Assembly (NCBI RefSeq): GCF_037126465.1 | Contig: NW_026999351.1 | Location: forward strand, 558,001-622,000 | Length of the DNA: 64,000 bases | Source of the DNA: Ornithodoros turicata | Taxonomy: Eukaryota; Arthropoda; Arachnida; Ixodida; Argasidae | Direction of reading: 5' to 3' | Part shown: one piece after another, positions 46,085 to 56,034 of the stretch | Numbering within the stretch: the stretch's first letter is position 1 | Layout of the letters: each line of letters starts with the position of its first letter | Made by a program: the position numbers and the translations under genes | Notes under the pieces: generated by a model | What the model was told of the DNA's origin: nothing | Databases searched by the model: none | The model's input: the letters and a program-made list of their open reading frames with translations, nothing else

Positions 46085-46303
46085 GTATGAATGTGTGTAT
46101 GAGTGAGCAAAAAATGTAAGAGTGAAAGGAGTGAGAGTGAGTGGCTGGTTTGTCGTCCTTTCAGATGACGCACCCCGAAAGTCGCTGGAGAGGCGTGTTA
46201 GCTTAGCTCAATTGGTAGAGCCCTGGACCGGTAATCCAGAAGATGTGGGTTCGATCCCTACAGGTGGCTAACCTTTTCCGTGACTTCCATCTTTCATCAT
46301 TAA
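46085..46303 (+). repeat. tRNA-derived tick SINE, copy 2, well preserved
   Basis: Box A TAGCTCAATTGGTAGAG and box B GGTTCGATCCC are intact. The tRNA part has 7-bp acceptor pairing (GTTAGCT with GGCTAAC), a D arm GCTC/GAGC, an anticodon arm CTGGA/TCCAG with a GGT triplet, and a T arm GTGGG/CCTAC. However, four extra bases separate the T arm from the acceptor strand, and position 33 is C. It is therefore a SINE and not a tRNA gene. The tail abuts the left end of the 46.3-54.7 kb palindrome. Confidence 0.8.
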
Positions 46304-48527
46304 TTAAGTATACCATTTTAGTTGGCCATCGAACACTGATACGACCGGCTAGGAGAGATATCCGAGAGGCTTCGTTTTCGTTTCTTCTTTCTCGCTCTCT
46401 CCTTTTCTCTTCTTTTTTTTTGGGGGGGAGGGGGAGGGGGAGGGCTTATTAATACCTGAAGACAATTTATGATACAGCTATAGGATGTCACGCTTCCTCG
46501 CGAACGCAGGAGCCTCTCTAGCGAGGAAAACGCGATTGTAAAAGGGGGACACTTGGCCCATTCGTATTATAACACATTACTCTGCTCTCTTTTGGTCACA
46601 ATAATCCTCGTTGCTTTGTCAATGTCATCTGCATTTTTTAGATAATGTAGATTTGTCGTTCACCTCGAAGCTACAACAACAACAACAAAAATAAAAAAAC
46701 GTAAGAAATCACGACTTTCTGTTTGAGTCCGAGTTTGATTTGCGATTATCTGACGACTTTCCGTTGCTGTGACCTCTCAAAATGTATCTATCAAAGTCCA
46801 TCATAATAAGCGCAATTTCAGACAACGAAAAAAAGAAAAATTTCGTGTCTGCGTTCCTGTCTTTTATTATCCATACTTAATACAGCTAACGCCGTAGTGG
46901 ATCAAATCTCTTGCAGCCTAATGCCGCGTGTTTTTCGAGAGCCGTACTCCTGGCTTTTCGTTTCGTCTGTGGAGAGGGTGCTAGCAGGTGTGCTGTCTTA
47001 TCAGCGTTCTTCTGAAGATTTACAATCTTGATCCAGCCGTACATGATCGCGCTTTCAGCGGTACTGCGGTTTCAGATCGCGCTTTCAGCAGTTTCTGTAG
47101 GTGTGAAGAACAGTATATTGAATGCTTCATAAGCTACTGCGTGCACCACGTAAAAGTCAGTTGTGTAGCATCGGTTGCTAGTACATATGACTCGAATAAA
47201 TACGAATGAAGCACGATGAACATTTGATTTACACATCAGAGTCTTCATGTTGGGAAAAACTTCGCATGGCTGCATATGCGATCACAATGTCCTCCTTTAG
47301 CTTTGAAGCCAAAATAAACCGGGGCACTTCAAACCACCTTACTCAAACTGTGACGCAACATTTGCCTCAGCTTGTCGTCGTCTGGACCTTTGGACGTCGT
47401 TCCCGATTTCCGTTCTTAGCTCACCTCGCGTCATAGAGTCCACATCTAACATGCGTGACACGCGCTGTTCGAGTTCGTGTTCGACACTTAAACATGGCCT
47501 CTTTCCTCTTGTCTCTTGGATGCCACCTTCTTCCCAGTACGTGACGTCACGTTTCTGATATCTCCTAGCCTGTAGCGCTGATGAATTTTCTTCTATCCTT
47601 TAACATATATTTTAGCCTATCCCATGTTGCGTCCCATTAGTTTGTTCGCCGACTATGTAGGTTCTCTAAGACACAGTTTTTCTTTTCTAGTCCTTGGCTA
47701 GAAAACCATCCTAGTCAGCGCTGCTGCATGTGGCTCATCGCGGCGTGATGCGAAAAAAACATGTATATACGGGGTCAAGCTCTCCTGTCCGTACCCCTTG
47801 CATTTGGTTCCAGATCTAGAAACTTAGTTAGGGCGTTTAACGTCTTCTGACGCAGATCTTTCCCTGCAGTATCTTGCTTAAATTCTTTTACCACACCTCT
47901 GAAAAGATCCCATAACTGCAGGGGCGCCGCTAGGCAATTTTTCAGGGAGGGGCAAAAATCTCGGGCCCGATCGCCTCTGCACAGTCCCCTCGGGATGGGT
48001 GCCGTTCGACAGCTCTCTTGAGCAATTATTCCGAGTACCACCAGTGCCATCAGCAATTTATTCTCATAAATTTATTAATGATAACGCAACGCATGCCTTA
48101 TTATGTGGCTGGAGCTTTCAGTGCTTGGACACCGCAGCACATTTGCGAGAGGTCGTGTGCTGCGAAAAAGAAAAGTATGAGAAATACGGCGGGAACTTTC
48201 AGAGATGTGCAGCCTTCGCCACGTAGGCAGGGCTCTGGCAAAGTCACAAAACGAAAAAAAAAGAAAAATCATGAGTCAGGGATGGGCAAGTGCCCCCCCC
48301 CCCCCCCCTCCCCTGACGGCGCCCATGCGTAACTGTGCTCGTTCATCTCTGGTGTCCGAGGAGAGGACCAGGGTCACAAGGCGTGGTAGATTCTCAAGAA
48401 GTAAATCGGCATTCTTTCCTGTTAATGATGTGAATTAAGGAACTTCCGTTTTGCTGTCCGCGATCAGTCTGACATTCGCACCAGATCCATTTATAATGTC
48501 CACCAGCTTTCTCACGAACGTGTCTTT
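46304..48527 (-). repeat. Left arm of an 8.4 kb interrupted palindrome
   Basis: The sequence recurs in inverse orientation at 52845-54672. Examples: GGCTAGGAGAGATATCCGAG at 46344 against its complement near 54611; TTTTCTAGTCCTTGGCTAGA at 47684 against 53258; and the segment around AGATCTTTCCCTGCAGTATC near 47853. Identity is about 90% by eye, with indels, the largest being the 417-bp insertion at 47913-48329 in this arm. Read on the minus strand, the arm contains the 3' coding part of a transposon gene followed by about 1.4 kb of non-coding sequence. Confidence 0.85.
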
Positions 48528-48788
48528 TCCTTTCGGGTGGCACACTTATTAGCAGTGTATAGCAGTGTATACGTCCTGCATTTCCAAGAGCAGGTTTTCA
48601 AGAAGCCGCTCGACTATTCGCACCTTCATGTGCAAAACATCAGGGACAATGAAGCGGGGTTCTATGAAGAACAATGGGGGATGCCGCACTAAGTTTTTCA
48701 TGTTACCATACATAACCTCAATCTGCGTCGGCTTTCTACTCGCCGAATAATAACTTGTGAGTGTTTGTTTCACAAAATTGATTATCAT
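47770..48788 (-). pseudogene. Uncharacterised transposon-encoded protein, C-terminal part
   Basis: On the minus strand three blocks follow each other. The first, VRHPPLFF...VPDVLHMKVRIVERLLENLL, is at 48788-48549. The second, LVDIINGSGANVRLIADSKT then LLLENLPRLVTLVLSSDTRD, is at 48527-48336. The third, LWDLFRGVVKEFKQDTAGKD then LNALTKFLDLEPN, is at 47912-47770. I associate this pattern (VPD-LH, LLENLP, and a terminal GY...VTPYxH present in the other arm) with large uncharacterised transposon proteins abundant in tick genomes. That is recollection, not a search. The frame is split by the 411-bp insertion and has further breaks. Function unknown; possibly a DNA transposase of a poorly studied group. 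Confidence 0.5.
47919..48329. mobile_element. 411-bp insertion with TAACTG target duplication
   Basis: The insert begins CAGGGGCGCCGCTAGG. Its right end, reverse-complemented, begins CGCATGGGCGCCGTCAGG, giving imperfect inverted termini around GGCGCCG. It is flanked by TAACTG on both sides (47913-47918, 48330-48335). The other palindrome arm preserves the empty site, where ATAACTGTGCTC is uninterrupted (complement at 53031-53044). It has a poly-C run (48294-48308) and no coding. The 6-bp duplication is directly demonstrated; the superfamily is not assigned. Confidence 0.88.
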
Positions 48789-49189
48789 AATAATTCCTAA
48801 GAGGATCGTTAATCCTAAGAGCTTATATGCATTCCATTACCGATGCCAAACGATTTAAGAAACGTTTATGCGACCGCTGGGGGGGGAGTGGGGTGACGTA
48901 GGAATTCGAGCGATCTGCCTGCCTACACTGGCGGCACTTTGCTCGGTGAAGGGACGAAGAGGGGGAGATGAAGTGGAAAGCTCACGCGTCTGGCTGACAT
49001 GACTGTTGCGCTTCATAGTCATTTTTCAATTTCCACGGCGTACGTGTTGTCATTGTTTGCTCTAGTTGACCAAACTGTTTCATGTACTTGTTTATTTACC
49101 TCCACGTATCTGCGCAATTTTTTGATGTGGTTGTAAATGTTGCATGCTGCTTCGTTAACATTGTTCTACCAAGTGTTAACCTCCCGTTT

Positions 49190-49226
49190 GTATTGCCTCA
49201 TGGCCGCGAGGGTAAATAAATAAATT
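49190..49226 (+). repeat. Possible LINE 3' tail fragment
   Basis: CCTCATGGCCGCGAGGGTAAATAAATAAAT resembles the end of the 5 kb LINE (CCCTGAGGGTAAATAAATAAA on its coding strand). Only the tail is recognisable. Confidence 0.45.
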
Positions 49227-49399
49227 AGTCTGTAGGTCTTACAGCACAACAACCGTCCACCTTCCGCGTACAAATTATTTGCGAGCGATAAATCAGCTTC
49301 TTTTGCGGGACTCGCCGATGCCACGCAACTACTGAAGTTTCTCTCTCTCTCTGTTTCCTTATTTATTTTTTTCTTACAGTGGCCGCTCACCGGCCACTG

Positions 49400-49640
49400 C
49401 TGCACGGCTCATGATGTACTGCTTGCGACATACTTGTTTGATATCTCCAGCCCCCGTAAAAGCGGATTACCGAACCAAGTTGCTGTGCTACCGTCGCCTT
49501 CGCCTCACTTCCGTTCCCCTGGTGGCGGCGGGGCTGCGCAGCGCCACCAGACGGGAGAGATGACGATCCGATAACCACGCGTCGTCTGCTAGCTCCAAAT
49601 GCGTCAACGGGGCAGCGCTTTCCTCGGAATGCGGAGTGGA
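49400..49640 (+). repeat. Repeat of P-like element 5' region, copy 1
   Basis: 49410-49530 is the reverse complement of about 52205-52340 (for example CCGTCGCCTTCGCCTCACTT), the sequence upstream of the THAP start codon. 49530-49640 is the reverse complement of about 50115-50235 (for example GGGGCAGCGCTTTCCTC). This is a chimera of two inverted copies. Confidence 0.75.
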
Positions 49641-50030
49641 ATGGGAATTGTAACTTGTTTCCTTTTGTTCCTGTTTACTGATTTTAAAACATAAGTACAC
49701 CGAAATTAGGCCACATTTGAGCAGTTCCTGCGGTCGTCAGGACTTTTTGTAAAAGGTGTCACAGTAATGCAAGGGACCACGGCTGCACCGTGTAACTGGC
49801 ACAAGCGAGGGACTACCTCATTTTATTTACTGGTGTTATGTGAAGCAAGCAAGCCTTGCTTGCTGGCTAGGATAAAAAAAGAAATAATAAATTTATACAA
49901 AATGAGGAAAAGAAACGCTGTGGAACACGGGACCTCAGTAACGCGGTGGTGCCCCTCCACTCTCAATCACTGCGCACATTCGCCTGGGCAGGGAAGCGTA
50001 GAGGGCGGAACAACACCTTAGGAACAATCT

Positions 50031-50062
50031 AGAAAGTGTTGATAAGCTTATCAACACTTTCT
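50031..50062. repeat. Perfect 32-bp palindrome centred on AAGCTT
   Basis: AGAAAGTGTTGATAAG is followed directly by its exact complement. After one mismatch on each side, GAACAATC/GATTGTTC extends the stem, and AACACCT/AGGTGTT extends it with gaps. It lies between the inverted P-like 5' repeats, but not at their exact midpoint. Confidence 0.95.
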
Positions 50063-50109
50063 CGATTGTTCCCGATGTGTTTTTCCTGAGGTGTTCTGAC
50101 CATTCACTG

Positions 50110-50335
50110 GTCCATGCATTCGCACTCCGCATTCGGAGGAAAGCGCTGCCCCGTCGACGCATTTGGAGCTAGCAGACGACGCGCGGTTATCGGATCGCCA
50201 TCTCTCCCGTCTGGTGGCGCTGCGCAGCCCCGCCGCCTAAAGTCCCTCGATCGCTCTTTGGGAAGTAGCGACAACCCTTCCCTCGCCCTCTTTATTTTTC
50301 TCCCTTTCACTCCTCCGCCCGCCATGTTCTTCCCA
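50110..50335 (-). repeat. Repeat of P-like element 5' region, copy 2
   Basis: The part 50115-50235 is an inverted copy of 49530-49640. The adjoining TCCCTCGATCGCTCTTTGGG (50240-50259) is an inverted copy of the 52185-52215 segment upstream of the THAP start. Together with 49.4 and 52.2 kb it shows three partial copies of one element end. Confidence 0.75.
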
Positions 50336-51088
50336 GGTATCGACGCCGGTTCGGTTCGCTGATACATTGTCTTGCTTGCCGCATGTTAATTTCACTTCAG
50401 CAGACCGAAATTTTGTGTATGTGGGTGCGTTTTGAATGCTAAACGTCCTTGACTTGTTTTTGAACTCCCAAATCAGAAGTAGGAGCATGCCGCTTAGTGT
50501 TACAGCATGACGAAGAACCATTCGGCTGTGCAGTGAAACGCTTGAATGAAAACCAAATGAAAACGTCTTCGAAGGAAGACTTCTCATCTATTTCTCGGAA
50601 GTGCTGTTTGCCAGTCCTGCACGACTCCGTTTCCTTGTTAGGAAGATAAAAAGACAAAACATCTGGACAAGCATGACCGATAGTGACTCTCTGTAATGCA
50701 TCTGCTAGGGAATTGCAACTTAGCCTTTTCGTTCGTTTCTTTTTTTTTTTTCCAGAATCAAACAAACTTCAACCTCAACTACACCAAACTTTTTTCATTT
50801 TCTGCACAGCGTCTTGTAAGGAGGTAGCTGTTCCAAGTAATGCCTCGGTTTACCGTAATTTTTCCCACTAATGTCCCTATGCCTGGCTACTATAATTTTC
50901 CCACCCTCAAGTATAAGGGAAAAAACACACAATTTGGATTTCCTGCTAACACAGCTGCAAGCCTCATGCTGACTAATTGGAACGGCCCTGAAAAGGGTAT
51001 TTTTTTCAGCGCGTGTTGTCATGTCAGGTTGTTCTTGTCAGGTTGTCACAATCGGGTTGTCTTCATAGGTAAACTTAACCATCTATAG

Positions 51089-51710
51089 GTGTTCTTATTA
51101 GGTTTTTGCCACCTCCTCATGTGAATGTCGTGTAACGTTAGTTTAATTATGTACATTTTTGCGAGCTTAAGTCGGAAATTTGCCTAGTAAAGGTCACTTT
51201 TTTACCCCACCAATGTGAAGAGCGTGTCTAATTTAGTCAAATTAACAGGCACAGCTTATCACGTCCGACTTTCGCTGGGATAATGCTTTCCCTCTCCCAA
51301 TTTTAGGAACTGTTACTTTTTCTACTATCACTCTGTGGGCTGGCTTCGGAACCTCCTTTCGTCGCACTCAGAGCGATTGCGCTCAAAAAGCCATCGCGCG
51401 CTATGGTCCGGTGCTCCGAAAAGCATGATATTCGGCTATTTGTTCCGATGGGATAGCTCGTGAATATCACTGTGAATTATCATGATTTGGAGTGAATTTG
51501 GCACGCTCTTCATATTGGTGAGTTAAAAAAGTGACCTTTACTTGGCAAATTTCCGAGTTCAATTCACAAATATTTACATAATTAAACTTACATGACATTC
51601 ACATTAGGAGGTGACAAAAACCTAATAAGAACAAATGCTGTTGACCGCACGACTCTAGGTGGTGTAGTTTTTTTATCATAATTCAATGACACGTTTTCTG
51701 GGACACCCTG
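51089..51710. mobile_element. Foldback MITE with a CAGGGTGTCC-type right end
   Basis: The right end GGGACACCCTG followed by TATA matches the ends of the 32.9-33.6 kb element. 51092-51240 (GTTCTTATTAGGTTTTTG...) is repeated in inverse orientation at 51500-51635. The left terminus has lost the CAGGGTGTC sequence. It cuts off the coding remnant of the THAP/P-like element. Confidence 0.7.
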
Positions 51711-51980
51711 TATATATCTGTTGGCCGTGTGATAAATGGTTTCTCGAATTCTTTAACACGTGGGGAACGTCAGCAGAGAAGTAGAGACGGCGGCTTGGGT
51801 CACAAGGATGAAGACTATGACACTTGTGCTTTTCGTTGACTTGAAGTTTTTTCCTCCAATCTTGTGCAGCCACGCCTTCCGCCTTGCTACTTCTTTACTG
51901 CTTTTCCCCATTGGAACGGCAAACATTGCCTGTCCTGTTTCAGGACGACTATTGCACCCGAAGGCACAGCAGCCAGTCAT
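51711..51980 (-). pseudogene. THAP / P-element-like transposase remnant, internally deleted
   Basis: The minus-strand frame starts MTGCCAFGCNSRPETG, then MFAVPMGK and RRKAWLHKIGGKNF. This is the start of a THAP zinc-binding DNA-recognition domain (C-x-x-x-x-C, then the aromatic FxxP/W pattern), although the closing Cys and His are not recognisable. Within 30 codons, and in another frame, it passes into YFSADVPHVLKNSRNHL. I recognise this as the region around a catalytic aspartate in THAP/P-type transposases, normally over 200 residues downstream. The middle is deleted, and the remainder is cut off by the MITE end at 51710. It is non-functional. Confidence 0.75.
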
Positions 51981-52345
51981 TTTCAGTCGGTGATGATAGG
52001 CGATTCAACGCGATAGTTCGGCCTTCAAAAACTACGCGCAAAGAGCACGAACGCACGAACTGAGCGAGGAGCGAACTTGGGAAGATCATGGCGGACGGAA
52101 GCAAAGCGACACGGCGGAAGTGGCGCAAACTACCACGTGAGCACCTTCGACCAACGAACGCTCCCTGTCGGCGCCGCAAGGGTTGTCGCTACTTCTCAAA
52201 GAGCGATCGAGGGACTTTACCGCCGCCACCAGGGGAACGGAAGTGAGGCGAAGGCGACGGTAGCACAGCAACTTGGTTCGGTAACCCGCTTTTACGAGGG
52301 CCGGAGATATCAAACAAGTATGTCGCAAGCAGTACTTGTACGGGG
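51981..52345 (-). repeat. 5' flank of the THAP/P-like element (copy 3)
   Basis: This GC-rich region lies directly upstream of the THAP start codon on the minus strand. Parts of it recur inverted at 49.41-49.53 and 50.24-50.30 kb. It probably held the promoter and terminus of the P-like element. I cannot identify terminal inverted repeats with confidence. Confidence 0.55.
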
Positions 52346-52844
52346 CATCAAGCCCGGAATTATTTTATCTGGATCTTGTAGAGTTGCCCGCTTCATCACG
52401 GCTTCTGCGTTAACCACATGACAGACAGAAAGGCGAGGGCGATTACAGCAGCTATCAACGAAACCCGTGCACAAAAGTTACGACTTATCATATTGTTTTG
52501 TTTGATTTTAGTGACTTTTTTTTTTCCTTCCATACTTCATCCAATGAAATCATTCCTTGTTCATCAAGATATCTACTGGAGCTGAAAGCACTGCGGTCTT
52601 GTCTTGAGTAGGAAGTATGCTAGGACGTTGCCAAAGCTTATTCACTCTGCGCGCGTTCTTGCTATTGTTCTTGTATGCAAGAGCTTTTTTGCCCGTATAG
52701 CTCTGCGGCTGAGAATTCTGGGAGTCTGCGACTGGAGTACGAACAGATGGGCTTTCCTATATGTCTTCAGACTGCCTGTACGCCGTAGAACGAATAATTG
52801 CAAGAACGGTAATCCATATTCTGTAAGAGAATATGCAAGGAATA

Positions 52845-54672
52845 TATTACACATCTGTGAGAAAACTGGTGGACATTATAAAGGGATCTGGTGCGAACGT
52901 CAGACTGCTCACTGACAGCAAAACCGAAGTTGCTAAATTCACATCGTTAACAGGAAAGAATGTCGATTTACTTCTTGAGAATCTACCACGCCTTGTGACC
53001 CTAGTCCTCTCATCGGACAGCAGAGATGATCGAGCACAGTTATAGGATCTTTTCAGAGGTGTGGTAAAAGAATTTGAGCAAGATACTGCAGGGAAATATC
53101 TGCGTCAGGAGACGTTAAACGTACTAACTGTGTTTCTAGATCTGGGAACCAAATGCAAGGGGTACGTACAGGAGAGCGTGACCCCGTATACGCATGTTTT
53201 TTTTTTGCATCACGCCGCGATGAGCCACATGCAGCAGTGCTGACAAGGACGGTTTTCTAGCCAAGGACTAGAAAAGAAAAACTGTGCCTTAGAGAACCTA
53301 CATAATCGGCGAGCAAACAAATGGGACGCAACATAGGATATGTTAAAGGATAGAAGGAAATTCATCAGCGCTACAGGCTAGGAGATATCAGAAACGTGAC
53401 GTCACGTACTGGGAAGAAGGTGGCATCCAAGAGACAAGAGGAAAGAGGCCACGTTTAAGTGTCGAACTCGAACTCGAACAGCGCGTGTCACGCGTGTTAG
53501 ATGTGGACTCTTTGACGAGAGGTGAGCTAAGAACGGAAATCGGGAACGACGTCCAAATATCCAGACGACCCGATCCAGACGACTCGATCCAGCTGACGCA
53601 AATGTTGCGTCACAGTTTGAGTAAGGTGGTTTGAAATGCCCCCGTTTATTTTGGCTTCAACGTTAAAAGGAGGACATTGTGATCGCATATGCAGCCATGC
53701 GAAGTTTTTCCCAACATGAAGACTCTGATGTGTAAATAAAATGTTGATCGTGCTTCATTCGTACTTATTCGACTCATACGTACTAGCAATCGGTGCTACA
53801 CGATTGACTTTTACGTGGTGCACGCAGTTGCTTATCAACCAGTCAATAAACTTTTCTTCTCACCTACAGAAACAAAGATGTACGAATGAAAAAAGACGCG
53901 ATGGCGAACAACACAGTCCCAAGCAGTTCTATGCTGAAAGCGCGAGCATGTACGGCTGGATCAATATTGTAAATCTTCAGAAGAACGCTGATAAGACAGC
54001 ACACCTGCTAGCACACTCTCCACAGACGAAAAGAAAAGCCAAGAGTACGGCTGTCGAAAAACACGCAGTATTAGGCTGCAATAGGGATAGATTTGATCCA
54101 CTACGGCGTTAGCTGTATTAAGTATGGAAGATAAAAGACAGGAACGCAGGACAACATTTTCCTTTTTTTTTCGTGGTCTGAAATTGTTGCTTACTTTGAT
54201 GGATTTTGATAGATACATTTTGAGAGATGGGAACAACAGAAAGTCGCAAGAAAATCGCAAATCAAACTCAAACTCAAACAACAGAAAGTCGTGATCTCTT
54301 AAGTTTTTTGTTGTTGTAGTTTCGAGGTGAACGACAAATCTACATTATCTAAAAAATGCAGATGACATTGACAAGGCAACGAGCATTACTGTGATCAAAA
54401 GAGAGCAGAGTAATGTGTTATAATACAAATGGGCCAAGTGGCCGCCTTTTACAATTGCGTTTTCCTCGCTAGAGAGGCTCCTGCGTTTGTGAGGAAGCGT
54501 GACATCCTATAGCTGTATCATAAATTGTCTTCAGGTATTAATAAGCCCCCCCCCCAAAAAAAAAAGAAAAAAGGATCGATCGAGAAAGAAGAAACGAAAA
54601 CGAAGCCTCTCGGATATCTCTCCTAGCCGGTCGCATCAGTGTTCGATGGCTAACTAAAATGGTATACTTATT
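52845..54672 (+). repeat. Right arm of the 8.4 kb interrupted palindrome
   Basis: Inverse copy of 46304-48527. It is shorter because it lacks the 417-bp insertion, and it retains that insertion's empty site near 53031-53044. The outer end (TGGTATACTTATTTA) mirrors the left end (TAATTAAGTATACCA). It contains a TGACGTCA at 53397 that mirrors 47542. Confidence 0.85.
52860..53240 (+). pseudogene. Second copy of the transposon protein C-terminus
   Basis: In the same frame, LVDIIKGSGANVRLLTDSKT and LLLENLPRLVTLVLSSDSRD are followed by a TAG, then by RGVVKEFEQDTAGKYLRQET, a degraded stretch and GYVQESVTPYTHVFFLHHAA. The last motif corresponds to the GY...VTPYxH C-terminus I associate with tick transposon proteins and is missing from the left arm's readable frame. 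One stop codon interrupts it. It is inverted relative to the copy at 47.8-48.5 kb. Confidence 0.5.
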
Positions 54673-55254
54673 TAGCTTCACTAATTTTCAAAGATGGACC
54701 CAATGACAGCATCGAAGCCCTTGGAGTCATTGTACATTCTCTATGACCGACACAATGGTGTCTATAATTATGAACCTATCCTCGATAAACTTGGTTTGAC
54801 AACGTCAGCACATCGTAGAACCTCAGATATCACATTTTCCTGTGCGAAGTAGTACATGTCGTCTTAAGCTGTCGCTGGTCTATTTTCTGCCGTTCATTTT
54901 AGTTCTTTCTTGTAGTTGCTTCCTTCCTTCATTATCTTCACATAACGTTCCACGAGCAGTGGTGTAGGGTACGCACCTCCGCGGTGAAACACCCCATCTC
55001 ATCGTCATCATTTATGGTTGTTGTGCCGTTCACTCCGACCACAACTCTATTTTATGTTTTGTTTGATTGCTCACAGTTTAGCAGATACCAACAGACTTCG
55101 TAACAGCCATAATGTACACACGTTTGCTCTTTATAACAACCTCAACGATGTCAACAGCTGTCAAGTTTTTAGTTTTTTATATCCTATACCCTTACCACGT
55201 GATGTTACACACAAATCCGTATTGTTATTTCTTATTTATCTTCTCTTTTAGTCT
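54673..55254. other. No recognisable gene
   Basis: I see nothing supportable in this interval. Confidence 0.4.
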
Positions 55255-55543
55255 CTTCTGCGCTGAGCCATTTCCCAAACCTGTGGTTGCGCGTGGCCTT
55301 GAACGTAGGCTTCGCCGCAACGTTCTCGTCCGGCGATGGAAGGCTCCTTTACAGGTTCAAAATTTGGAACCCGAATGGAACCTTGAAGATGCCACTATTC
55401 ATGCCCAAAAAATTGCTCAAAAGCTTTGTCCTGGCAGAGGCAAGATGCAATTAGAGAACGAATGCAAAGCGCTGCCAGCTGAATATGTAACACGCGCTTT
55501 TCGTTCTAGAATACACAGGCTCTATGGAAGTCGTTTTAGGTGA
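55255..55543 (+). CDS. Unrecognised open frame, possible exon
   Basis: The open frame EPFPKPVVARGLERRLRRNV continues through WNLEDATIHAQKIAQKLCPG to a basic C-terminus (RSRIHRLYGSRFR) and TAG. An acceptor-like TTTTAGTCTCTTCTGCGCTG/AG precedes it, and the stop region TTTTAG/GTGAAG could be a donor. It is basic, low in Cys and has no membrane segment. I recognise no family. It could be an exon of a host gene or a transposon fragment. Confidence 0.25.
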
Positions 55544-55624
55544 AGCCTGCTTTACGTTTTGTCCCTAATTCTTGGGCATGCAGGCAGTGCAATTCGAATG
55601 GTCACGATACATTCGTGCATGATT

Positions 55625-55860
55625 CATTGCGGTCACGCTGCGATGCGGTAGAAAATGAATCTCGTGCAGGATGTCTGGCAAGACACATGGTCTCCTTCAT
55701 TTGAATACCAATCCTCTGCAGGTATATGCTCGAACGCATACCACATCTCACGTTGTTGCACGAACGATTCCATTCTTGCAGTTGCATTGAAAACAGCAAA
55801 CAGGCCCACATGAATGTCAGTGTTGAACTTGTGCCGAATTTATCGAGCACATAATCACAA
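55625..55860 (-). pseudogene. Degraded coding-like segment downstream of exon 3
   Basis: In the same minus-strand frame as the 56.1 kb exon, after TGA and TAA stops, the sequence reads HKFNTDIHVGLFAVFNATAR and then WYAFEHIPAEDWYSNEGDHV with clustered Cys before another stop. The hydrophobic/aromatic pattern looks protein-like. No splice sites that restore the frame are obvious. It may be a decayed exon of the neighbouring gene. Confidence 0.25.
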
Positions 55861-56034
55861 TTTCACGTCGAAATTGTTGTTCAGATAAGCTTCCAGTTGT
55901 TGTTTCCGTCGTCCAGTATCTACGGGCGTTACCTCGGGCGGAGCCATGGGACGCCCCGGATCATAGCCGGCTGCCATAACTGACTTTTCTCCAACAACTG
56001 AAGAAACCCCCAGGAAAGTCAGAGAAACCCTCAC

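Noticed and set aside
46192..46275. A functional tRNA-Thr(GGT) gene
   Set aside because: The D, anticodon and T arms are recognisable, but four extra bases separate the T arm from the acceptor strand and position 33 is C. The sequence recurs as a SINE with a shared tail at 45.9 and 26.8 kb.
50104..50367. Open frames at 49.4-50.4 kb as genes
   Set aside because: They are shadows of the inverted P-like 5' repeats and share no conserved frame between the copies.
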